A program made the translations under genes and the position numbers. From the NCBI GenBank assembly GCA_964649675.1, contig CAZYPX010000104.1, positions 1 through 6,389 of the forward strand: a stretch of DNA of 6,389 nt, read 5' to 3'. Below the pieces are notes generated by a model, which worked only from the letters and a program-made list of their open reading frames with translations, searched no databases and was not told where the DNA came from. This DNA is from CAZVCG01 sp964649675. GTDB taxonomy: Bacteria > Pseudomonadota > Alphaproteobacteria > UBA9219. Positions 1-6,179 of the stretch are shown here, in pieces; within the stretch, counting starts at the first letter, position 1; each line of letters begins with the position of its first letter.

Positions 1-235
1 TAAAGGTTAACAGACTCTAATTCCTTCTGCCTCAGTTTTCGGGGAGAACGTCACCTCATATGTGTAGATAAAAAGGGTTATAATTTATAAAAAATCTAAA
101 CATACGGTGTGCCTTATCAATTATCCCAAAAGGCTCTCATTCTTTTAATGATTTATTTCGTTCAGATTTACTCATCAGTGTTGGATTTCCGTAAAGGCTT
201 AGTTTCCATTCTTGTCTCTAAAATATGTTTATCTG
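1..235. other. AT-rich intergenic stretch with no supported gene
   Basis: No convincing coding region is visible on either strand here, and the base composition is clearly more AT-rich than the genes that follow. Small items seen are a GTTAAC hexamer at 6-11 (could be a CtrA half-site), a short stem at 35-40/44-49 with a three-base loop and no following T-run, and an AT palindrome TTATAA-T-TTATAA at 78-90 that contains TATAAT at 79-84. None has a partner element good enough to call a promoter or terminator. The gene to the left of the window is unknown, so part of this stretch may belong to its control region or its transcript end. Confidence 0.5.
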
Positions 236-266
236 GCACCGCCCAAAGAGAGCTTTTGCACCGCCC
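236..266 (+). repeat. 9-bp direct repeat upstream of the flgB promoter
   Basis: GCACCGCCC occurs at 236-244 and again at 258-266, start to start 22 bases apart, which is about two turns of the helix. With the flanking bases the match extends to 10 of 11 (TGGCACCGCCC against TTGCACCGCCC). Both copies are GC-rich islands in an AT-rich stretch and end just before the CtrA-type box. Two identical sites on the same face of the DNA would suit a dimeric or cooperatively binding regulator, but that is inference and no known regulator motif is recognised. The first copy begins with TGGCAC, like a sigma-54 -24 element, but no -12 element follows at the required distance. Confidence 0.45.
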
Positions 267-275
267 GACGTTGCG

Positions 276-290
276 TTAACGAAATGTTAA
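276..290 (+). promoter_or_regulatory. Putative CtrA-binding box of the flgB promoter
   Basis: TTAACGAAATGTTAA matches TTAA-N7-TTAA exactly, the consensus for the response regulator CtrA, which controls flagellar genes in many Alphaproteobacteria. It is also a perfect inverted repeat, TTAAC-N5-GTTAA. A -10-like TATAAA lies at 313-318, so a transcription start near 325 would place the box at about -49 to -35, where CtrA usually sits to activate. The box is 78 bases upstream of the flgB start codon. The motif and spacing are seen directly; CtrA control is inferred from the family and from the gene content downstream. Confidence 0.55.
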
Positions 291-312
291 AGGTTGTGAT
301 GGGAAGTGGTGC

Positions 313-318
313 TATAAA
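313..318 (+). promoter_or_regulatory. Candidate -10 element of the flgBC-fliE operon
   Basis: TATAAA lies 22 bases after the CtrA-type box and 50 bases before the flgB start. No good -35 hexamer stands 16-18 bases upstream; the second half of the CtrA-type box occupies that position instead, as is common in activator-dependent promoters. The leader would be about 44 nt and includes the flgB ribosome binding site GGAGGA at 355-360. The match is short and could be chance. Confidence 0.3.
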
Positions 319-368
319 AAGGAAGAATGTGATTCGCAATTTGTTCAGTTCATGGGAGGAATTGGCAG

Positions 369-758
369 ATGTCTCTGACCGACGTCGGTCTTATACGATT
401 GATGGCCGAGAAGATGTCCTATCTGGGGCAGCGTCAGGCGGTTCTTGCGCAGAACGTTGCCAACGCCAACACGCCGAATTACAAGTCCAAGGATTTGGCC
501 CCGTTTTCTTTCGAGTCCGCCCTTAAAGATGTCGGCGGCATGCGCGTGACAAACGAAAAGCACATTGTGCCTGCGTCCATGGATGGCGTGAACGCCGCGA
601 CGAAGCGTGCGAAGACATATGAAACCGTGCCTTCCGGCAATTCTGTCGAGATCGAACAGCAAATGATGGAGGTTTCCAAAACGGCTGTTGACTATCAGGC
701 CATGGCCGCAATGTACCAAAAAATCATGGGACTTTTCCGCACGGCGATCGGCAAGTGA
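369..758 (+). CDS. flgB: Flagellar basal-body rod protein FlgB
   Basis: This is a 129-residue rod protein, close to the roughly 130-140 usual for FlgB. FlgB is exported by the flagellar type III apparatus and forms part of the proximal rod that joins the MS ring to the distal rod through the periplasm. The N-terminal rod signature is clear: AQNVANANTPNYKSKDL at residues 27-43, matching the ANxxANxxTPxYK pattern of the rod/hook family. The C-terminal part (about 89-127, beginning PSGNSVEIEQQMMEVS) has the usual amphipathic helix that packs the axial subunits. The start is chosen by a strong ribosome binding site, GGAGGA at 355-360, eight bases before ATG. It is first in a flgB-flgC-fliE set, with flgC starting 11 bases after its stop. 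Expression probably depends on the CtrA-type promoter upstream. Confidence 0.95.
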   Translation: MSLTDVGLIRLMAEKMSYLGQRQAVLAQNVANANTPNYKSKDLAPFSFESALKDVGGMRVTNEKHIVPASMDGVNAATKRAKTYETVPSGNSVEIEQQMMEVSKTAVDYQAMAAMYQKIMGLFRTAIGK

Positions 759-769
759 GATAGAAAACC

Positions 770-1186
770 ATGGGATCATCCGACATAACCAGTATTTTCG
801 CCATAGCTGGTTCTGGTCTTCAGGCGCAATCGGAACGCATGAAGATTGTCGCGCAGAATATCGCGAACGCGGATTCGACAGGAACGCATCCAGGCCAAAA
901 GCCCTATCAACGGCAGGTTGTCACCTTTAAGAACGAATTCGACAAGGCTCTGGGCGCCCATAAGGTCAAGGTTTCGGGCGTGCGCAAGGACAACAGCCCC
1001 TTCCTCAAAAAATTTGATCCAACGAATCCAGCCGCCGATAACGAAGGCTATGTGCTTAAGCCGAACGTTAAAACGGTTATGGAGGGCATGGATATGCGCG
1101 AGGCCCAGCGCGCCTACGAAGCCAATCTCAACGTCATCGACGCCTCGCGCATGATGCTGCTGCGGACGATCGATCTTTTGCGATGA
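770..1186 (+). CDS. flgC: Flagellar basal-body rod protein FlgC
   Basis: This is a 138-residue proximal rod protein of normal size for FlgC, a type III export substrate assembled next to FlgB in the periplasmic rod. The N-terminal rod signature (LQAQSERMKIVAQNIANADST, residues 17-37) is followed by a short insert-like segment before PYQRQVVTF. Residues 90-100 carry DNEGYVLKPNV, matching the conserved FlgC segment ahead of the C-terminal helix. The C-terminal signature EAQRAYEANLNVIDASRMM lies at 111-129. The initiator ATG begins 11 bases after the flgB stop and has only a weak purine stretch (GAGATAGAAAA) in front, so translation is probably helped by coupling to flgB. fliE follows after 14 bases. 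Confidence 0.95.
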   Translation: MGSSDITSIFAIAGSGLQAQSERMKIVAQNIANADSTGTHPGQKPYQRQVVTFKNEFDKALGAHKVKVSGVRKDNSPFLKKFDPTNPAADNEGYVLKPNVKTVMEGMDMREAQRAYEANLNVIDASRMMLLRTIDLLR

Positions 1187-1200
1187 ACAGGGGGTAAAGC

Positions 1201-1512
1201 ATGGCTATCAACATAGGCGATGCCTTAGCGGCGTACCGCCAAACCATGGATGGCGCCGTTTCAGGCGGCAAAGCGAAATCCGTCGAGGTTAAAGGCGCGA
1301 GCTTTGAAGATACCCTGAAAGGTTTCATCGGCGATGCGGTTGAGAGCTTGCAAGCCGGAGAAAAGGCAGCAGCAGCAGCCGCGTCGGGCAAGGCCAACCT
1401 TCAAGAAGTCGTCTTGGCCGTCAACAACGCCGAAATCATGATGCAGACCGTTGTTGCCGTGCGCGACAGGGTCATAAACGCCTATCAGGATATCTTGAGA
1501 ACGACCATCTGA
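1201..1512 (+). CDS. fliE: Flagellar hook-basal body complex protein FliE
   Basis: This is a 103-residue protein, matching the usual length of about 100-110 for FliE, the small export substrate thought to link the MS ring and export gate to the proximal rod. Family features seen are FEDTLKGF at residues 35-42, then the conserved C-terminal helix with LQEVVLAVNNAEIMMQTVVAVRDRV (67-91) and the ending INAYQDILRTTI. A run of alanines (56-61) comes from a short GCA repeat at 1366-1377. A strong ribosome binding site, AGGGGG at 1189-1194, precedes the ATG by six bases. The usual alphaproteobacterial follower fliQ is absent: 26 bases after the stop, the gene on the opposite strand (kdpD) ends. Confidence 0.95.
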   Translation: MAINIGDALAAYRQTMDGAVSGGKAKSVEVKGASFEDTLKGFIGDAVESLQAGEKAAAAAASGKANLQEVVLAVNNAEIMMQTVVAVRDRVINAYQDILRTTI

Positions 1513-1539
1513 GGCGAAAACGCCCGTAATGATTTTTTT
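1513..1539 (+). terminator. Weak candidate terminator after fliE
   Basis: GGCG-AAAA-CGCC forms a four-base-pair stem right after the fliE stop, and a run of seven T follows at 1533-1539. Eight bases separate the stem from the T-run and the stem is short, so this is not a canonical intrinsic terminator. Read on the other strand, as the kdpD transcript would be, the same stem has no T-run after it. The convergent arrangement makes some terminator likely here, but the sequence support is poor. Confidence 0.22.
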
Positions 1540-3521
1540 CAGGTTTTTTGAGTTATGAGCGTGACTTCGCCGGAGCTTACGCGGTCTTCCGCCGAGGCCA
1601 GAAGGCTGACGATCGTTTCAAGCGTTGTTATTTCGTCGATTGACAGTGTGTCCTCGTTTTTGCGCATGGCGATGCCCACGACGCCGAAAGTTCCTGAGGA
1701 ACCCGCAAGGGGAAAGTAAAGCCCGTTCGCGCTGGGCATCGTCGCCGTGTTTTTTCCCGCCAGTTTTCCGTTATCAAAACACCACTGAAGGACGCTGCGC
1801 TCCTTGACATAATCGTTCGAAGAAAGATCGCCGACGACCGGCCCAAGGTGCTTTTCGTCGTCCGTCAGCCAAACGGTGACGTCGGCGTCGATCATGTCGC
1901 CGATATGCCTTGCGGCGATCTCGGCGATGCGATGACTTCCCTTGCTGCCCGCCAGCTCTCTCGTCAAGCGGTACAGCGTTTGCGTATGCCTTTCCCGCTC
2001 ACGCGCCAGAAGCATCTGTGTGCGGAGCTTTGATGCCTGATTGGCGATTACATACCCCATCAACAACATAATAAAAAAAGTCATAAGATAGGATCTATCG
2101 TCGGCACCGTAATCGTGATGCGGGGTAAGGAAGAAAATATTGAAAAAAGCGGCGCTGAGAAGCGCGTAGAAAAATGCCGGAGCGCGTCCATGACGCGCGG
2201 CGATCAAGACGATGCCGGTCAGATAGATCAGGGACTGATCGATCAGGTCGAGCAAGCCGTCTGCCGCGACTCCTGCGATGGTAATAAGCAAAACAAGCAG
2301 AAAGGCCCATACGTAAGGAAGTGTTCTTGACGGCGTGAATCGGGCGTTGAACTCGTTCTTTTCCGGCTTTTCCCTTTGTCCCGTGACGACGTAAACGTCC
2401 AGATCGCCGCTTTCCCTGATGATTTTGTCCGCGAGCGAGCCTTGCAGGATGTTTTGCCACTTGGACTTGAAAGGCTTACCAACGATAATTTTCGTAAAGT
2501 TGTGAATGCGCGCATGGGCGACGATTTCTCTTTCGGCGCACTCGCCCTGAACAACGGCCGTTTTACCGCCAAGACGCTCGATCATGCGGAACAGGGATTC
2601 GACTTTGCGGCGCGCCATGTCGTCGAGACGATGGTGGTGCGCGTTTTCCACATAAATTGCCGTCCACGCTGATTTCATGGAGGAGGCGAGCCGTTTGGTT
2701 GTTCGCACGAGTTTTGCCGACAACGGGTCGGGCCCTACGCAGACAAGAAGCTTGTCCGAAACTGAAGGTTTGTCGTGCAACCCTTCGCTGTCGATATAGG
2801 CATCCATTTGGGCGTCGACGCGTTCGGCCGTCCGCCGCAAGGCCAGCTCGCGCAGCGCGATCAAATTGCTTTTGCGGAAAAAATTCTCGGCAGCGCGCGC
2901 TTTGACCTGAGGGGCCACATACACCTTGCCTTCTTCAAGCCGTTTCAGAAGCCCGTCGGCGTCGATGTCCACCAGCACGATGTCGGCGGCGGCGTCAAAG
3001 ATGGAATCCGGCACGGTTTCCTTGACCCATACGCCGGTCGTTCCCGCGACGATATCGGCCAGGCTTTCGATGTGCTGCACGTTCAGGGTGGTATAAACGT
3101 CGATGCCTGCGTCCAGCAGTTCCATAACGTCGTTCCAGCGTTTCGGATGACGCATGCCCGGCGCGTTCGTATGGGCCAGCTCGTCGACAAGAACGATATC
3201 GGGCTTCCGGGCCAGTGCGGCATCAAGATCGAACTCGCGCAAAATCACGCCGCGGTACTCGACCTTCCTCGGCAAGAGGATGGGCAGCCCTTCCAAAAGC
3301 TTTTCGGTTTCAGGCCGTTTGTGCGTTTCAATGACTCCGATGACAACGTCGATGTCTTGTTCGCTTTTTTCACGGGCGGCGGAAAGCATGGCGTACGTCT
3401 TGCCGACGCCGGCGCTACTGCCGAAAAATATCTTCAATTTGCCGCGATTGGCCTTTTTCGCATCGTCGCTGATGCGGGCGAGCAGCTCGTCCGGATCGGG
3501 CCGTTTAAGTTCGTCGTTCAT
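1539..3521 (-). CDS. kdpD: KdpD-type K+/turgor sensor lacking the histidine kinase core
   Basis: The 660-residue protein matches the sensor part of KdpD, which is usually about 890-900 residues and phosphorylates KdpE to induce the Kdp pump. Domains in order: KdpD nucleotide-binding domain (about 25-235) with Walker A GSSAGVGKT at 34-42 and Walker B-like DIVLVDELAHTN at 108-119; universal-stress-type domain (about 254-380); four membrane helices (about 401-495); an arginine-rich helix (RERERH, 507-512); and a GAF-like domain (about 525-645) ending LETIVSLLASAEDRV. The protein then stops after a tail, SSGEVTLITQKT, with no similarity I recognise. The HisKA domain with its phospho-acceptor His and the HATPase_c domain are missing, so autophosphorylation is not expected. 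The start overlaps the kdpC stop as ATGA, with AAAGAGG seven bases upstream. It could act as a regulator with a separate kinase, act directly on the pump, or be a decaying remnant; the intact frame argues against long decay. No kdpE is present here. Confidence 0.9.
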   Translation of the reverse strand: MNDELKRPDPDELLARISDDAKKANRGKLKIFFGSSAGVGKTYAMLSAAREKSEQDIDVVIGVIETHKRPETEKLLEGLPILLPRKVEYRGVILREFDLDAALARKPDIVLVDELAHTNAPGMRHPKRWNDVMELLDAGIDVYTTLNVQHIESLADIVAGTTGVWVKETVPDSIFDAAADIVLVDIDADGLLKRLEEGKVYVAPQVKARAAENFFRKSNLIALRELALRRTAERVDAQMDAYIDSEGLHDKPSVSDKLLVCVGPDPLSAKLVRTTKRLASSMKSAWTAIYVENAHHHRLDDMARRKVESLFRMIERLGGKTAVVQGECAEREIVAHARIHNFTKIIVGKPFKSKWQNILQGSLADKIIRESGDLDVYVVTGQREKPEKNEFNARFTPSRTLPYVWAFLLVLLITIAGVAADGLLDLIDQSLIYLTGIVLIAARHGRAPAFFYALLSAAFFNIFFLTPHHDYGADDRSYLMTFFIMLLMGYVIANQASKLRTQMLLARERERHTQTLYRLTRELAGSKGSHRIAEIAARHIGDMIDADVTVWLTDDEKHLGPVVGDLSSNDYVKERSVLQWCFDNGKLAGKNTATMPSANGLYFPLAGSSGTFGVVGIAMRKNEDTLSIDEITTLETIVSLLASAEDRVSSGEVTLITQKT

Positions 3522-4105
3522 GGGCCAACCTCTTTAGGCAGTGCGTCGAGCGCCATGTTCAACATCAGGACGTTGACGCGCTTTTCCCCGATAAAGCCGA
3601 GCAAGGGATTCTCAACGTGCAGATCAAGTATCTCTTTCGCACGTTCTGGCGGAATATTACGAGCTTTAGCGACGCGGTTGAGCTGATAAAGAGCCGAAGC
3701 GAGCGAAATATGCGGATCAAGGCCGCTGCCTGAGGACGTGACGAGATCGGCGGGGATCAAGGTTTCTTTATCCGGATCGGCGGCCTTGAGGCGTTCTGTT
3801 CTTTTTTTGATCGCTTCGATCAAGGCAGGGTTGGCGGGGCTTAAATTGCTTCCGGAGGATTGCGCGGCGTTATAGGAGAAGGGTTGTGTGGCGGAAGGGC
3901 GGCTCCAGAAATACTTTGGGTCGTTAAAGGGCTGCCCGATAAGGCGCGAGCCGACGACGGAGCCGTTTTTGATGACAAGACTGCCTTGCGACTTGTCCGG
4001 AAACAGGCTTTGCGTGGCGAGCGTGACCAAAGCAGGATAAATCACCCCCGTAAGAAACGTGATAAGGAGAAAAAGCGTTATGGCGGGGCGCAGGGCTTTG
4101 TACAT
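3518..4105 (-). CDS. kdpC: Potassium-transporting ATPase subunit KdpC
   Basis: This is a 195-residue KdpC, the usual size. KdpC is a single-span inner membrane protein whose large domain faces the periplasm and is needed for high-affinity K+ uptake by KdpFABC. The membrane segment is at about residues 7-29 (PAITLFLLITFLTGVIYPAL). Conserved blocks follow: LIGQPFNDPKYFWSRPSA at 55-72, SGSNLSPANPAL at 84-95, SGSGLDPHIS at 125-134, and the C-terminal ENPLLGFIGEKRVNVLMLNMALD at 165-187. The start lies one base after the kdpB stop and its stop overlaps the kdpD start, consistent with one coupled operon. Nothing is missing compared with the family. Confidence 0.96.
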   Translation of the reverse strand: MYKALRPAITLFLLITFLTGVIYPALVTLATQSLFPDKSQGSLVIKNGSVVGSRLIGQPFNDPKYFWSRPSATQPFSYNAAQSSGSNLSPANPALIEAIKKRTERLKAADPDKETLIPADLVTSSGSGLDPHISLASALYQLNRVAKARNIPPERAKEILDLHVENPLLGFIGEKRVNVLMLNMALDALPKEVGP

Positions 4106-4106
4106 G

Positions 4107-6179
4107 TCAGACCATCCCTAAAACGCGCAGGCCGAAATCGATCGCCTTGATCCCCAAAAAAGGCAAAAGGACGCCGCTGCCGCCGTAGATGACCAGATTT
4201 TTGGCAAGCATTCTGGACGCGCTCATAGGCTTGTATTTCACGCCGTTCAGGGCCAATGGAATCAAAAAGACGATCACGACGGCGTTAAAAATTACGGCGG
4301 AAAGAATGGCGCTGTAATGCGACGTTAGCCCCATGATGTTGAGCTGGCCTAGCGCGGGATAGGTTCCGATAAGGACGGCTGGCAATATGGCGAAATATTT
4401 GGCGACGTCGTTGGCAATGCTGAACGTCGTCAACGAGCCGCGTGTCATAAGCATCTGCTTGCCGATTTCGACGATCTCGATGAGTTTTGTCGGGTTGCTG
4501 TCCAGATCGATCATATTGGCGGCTTCCTTGGCCGCTTGCGTTCCCGAGTTCATGGTTACGGCTATGTCGGCCTGGGCCAGGGCGGGGGCATCGTTGGTGC
4601 CGTCGCCCACCATGGCTATTATTTCGCCTTTTTCCTGCATTTTCCGGATGTAGACAAGTTTCGTTTCCGGAGTGGCCTGCGCAATGTAATCGTCAACGCC
4701 CGCTTCCGCAGCTATGGCCGCTGCCGTCAACGGATTGTCGCCGGTCACCATAACGCTTTTAATGCCCATGGCGCGCAGTTCGGCCAGTCGTTCTTTGATG
4801 CCCTGCTTCACGACGTCCTTGAGGTGGATAAGCCCAAGAACGCGGTTGCCGTCCGCCACCATCAGAGGCGTTCCGCCTTGCCTTGCGACAGTTTCGGCAT
4901 GACGCGCAAGATCGTCGGGCGTGAAACCTCCTAATTTTAATATACGTTCGGTAATGGCGTCACAGGCGCCTTTGATTATTGTGCGGTTGATGAGCTTGAT
5001 GCCGCTATAGCGCGTTTCAGCCGAAAAGGGGATGGGCACGGCTTCTTGCGGAAGCTTTTCTTGTTCCGACATGCCGTATTTCAGGCGGGCAAACGCGATG
5101 ATGCTTCTGCCCTCGGGAGTCTCGTCAGCCAAAGACGCCAGTGTCGCGGCCATGGCGAGCTGGGCTGGTGTGACGCCGCGCGCGGGTATAAAGGCAACCG
5201 CCTGCCTGTTGCCATTCGTAATCGTGCCGGTCTTATCCAGAAGCAGCGTATCGACGTTCCCTGCGGCTTCGATGGCGCGTCCCGAGGTGGCGACAATATT
5301 GGCCCGAATAAGCCTGTTCATACCCGCGATTCCAATGGCCGACAAAAGTGCGCCGATGGTCGTAGGTGTCAAACAGACGAGAAGCGCCACAAGCACTGTG
5401 ACGCTTGGTGACGTTCCATGTCCGTCAGGGTTTGAGTCGAATTGAGAAAAGGGTAGAAGAGTCGCGCTCACCGCCAGAAAAATGATGGTCAGGGCTGCTA
5501 ACAGGATGCTCAAGGCGATTTCGTTGGGCATTTTGTGTCTTTTAGCGCCTTCCACAAGCGAGATCATCGCGTCGATGTAGCTTTCCCCGGGATTGGCGCC
5601 TATGCGTACCACAAGCCAATCGGAAAGAACGCGGGTTCCGCAGGTTACGGAGTCGCGATCGCCGCCGCTTTCGCGAATGACAGGCGCGCTTTCACCGGTG
5701 ATTGCGCTTTCGTCAACCGTGGCAATGCCCTCCACGACTTGTCCATCGCCCGGAACGATGTCTCCGGCCGAAACAAGAACATGGTCGTCTTCGCGCAAGG
5801 ACGTGGCGGGAACGAGCCTGTAGATGTCGCTTTTGACTCTTCCATCAAGTTTTTTCGCCATAATGTCGCGGCGCTCTCTTTTCAGGGATTCTACTTGCGC
5901 TTTTCCTTTGTTCTCGGCGATCGCCTCGGCGAAATTGGCGAAGAGAACCGTAAACCAAAGCCAGAAGGCGATCGACCCAACAAACCACGCCGGCTCGTGC
6001 TCGTCGTTTATAAGATTGTAAAAGAAAAGAACGCTGGATAAAAACGCGCAGATATAAACGACGAACATGACTGGATTGCGCATTTGATACAAAAAGCTCA
6101 ATCTGTCAAAGGACAGCTTCGCGGCCTCTCTTGCGATGGCTCCGTTTTTCAAGACGATCCTTATCCAACGGAGTTTCAT
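4107..6179 (-). CDS. kdpB: Potassium-transporting P-type ATPase subunit KdpB
   Basis: KdpB is the ATP-hydrolysing subunit of the KdpFABC K+ pump in the inner membrane. With the ATG at 6179 the protein is 690 residues, normal for the family. Motifs seen are actuator loop TGES at 161-164 (its Ser is the site of inhibitory phosphorylation in E. coli), membrane-helix motif LTPTTIG at 270-276, phosphorylation site DKTGT at 315-319, nucleotide-binding segment PFSAETRYSGI at 384-394 and KGA at 403-405, TGDN at 479-482, GDGTNDAP at 525-532, and the SIANDVAKYFAI helix at 587-598. The frame stays open upstream to 6278, but those codons overlap kdpA and do not look like KdpB. The ATG at 6179 forms an ATGA overlap with the kdpA stop and gives the family N-terminus. 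The ribosome binding site is weak, fitting translational coupling. All catalytic residues are present, so it should be active. Confidence 0.97.
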   Translation of the reverse strand: MKLRWIRIVLKNGAIAREAAKLSFDRLSFLYQMRNPVMFVVYICAFLSSVLFFYNLINDEHEPAWFVGSIAFWLWFTVLFANFAEAIAENKGKAQVESLKRERRDIMAKKLDGRVKSDIYRLVPATSLREDDHVLVSAGDIVPGDGQVVEGIATVDESAITGESAPVIRESGGDRDSVTCGTRVLSDWLVVRIGANPGESYIDAMISLVEGAKRHKMPNEIALSILLAALTIIFLAVSATLLPFSQFDSNPDGHGTSPSVTVLVALLVCLTPTTIGALLSAIGIAGMNRLIRANIVATSGRAIEAAGNVDTLLLDKTGTITNGNRQAVAFIPARGVTPAQLAMAATLASLADETPEGRSIIAFARLKYGMSEQEKLPQEAVPIPFSAETRYSGIKLINRTIIKGACDAITERILKLGGFTPDDLARHAETVARQGGTPLMVADGNRVLGLIHLKDVVKQGIKERLAELRAMGIKSVMVTGDNPLTAAAIAAEAGVDDYIAQATPETKLVYIRKMQEKGEIIAMVGDGTNDAPALAQADIAVTMNSGTQAAKEAANMIDLDSNPTKLIEIVEIGKQMLMTRGSLTTFSIANDVAKYFAILPAVLIGTYPALGQLNIMGLTSHYSAILSAVIFNAVVIVFLIPLALNGVKYKPMSASRMLAKNLVIYGGSGVLLPFLGIKAIDFGLRVLGMV

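Noticed and set aside
35..49. Hairpin GTTTTC-GGG-GAGAAC as a terminator of an upstream gene
   Set aside because: It has a three-base loop and a G-T pair, and no T-run follows.
79..84. TATAAT as a -10 box
   Set aside because: No -35-like hexamer lies 16-18 bases upstream, and the surrounding AT-rich palindrome makes chance occurrence likely.
234..260. Sigma-54 promoter suggested by TGGCAC at 234-239
   Set aside because: The GC of a -12 element should fall at about 247-248, where the sequence is AG; the TTTGCA at 255-260 is about eleven bases too far.
212..526. Open frame of 104 codons on the + strand starting in the flgB leader
   Set aside because: Two thirds is out-of-frame flgB sequence. 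The start has no ribosome binding site and lies upstream of the likely transcription start.
345..779. Open frame of 144 codons on the - strand opposite flgB
   Set aside because: It mirrors a clear flgB gene and has histidine/arginine-rich composition typical of a shadow frame.
1366..1377. GCA trinucleotide repeat as a phase-variation tract in fliE
   Set aside because: Only four units, in frame, encoding alanines in a variable part of FliE; length change would not shift the frame.
1513..1538. KdpD kinase domain hidden by a frameshift near its stop
   Set aside because: Only 26 bases remain before fliE on the opposite strand, and no minus-strand frame through fliE, flgC or flgB encodes HisKA or HATPase motifs, so a simple frameshift cannot hide it.
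2775..3686. Long open frame of 303 codons on the + strand, opposite kdpD and kdpC
   Set aside because: It lies fully antisense to two well-supported genes, its protein has no recognisable family features, and such open antisense frames are common in GC-leaning coding DNA.
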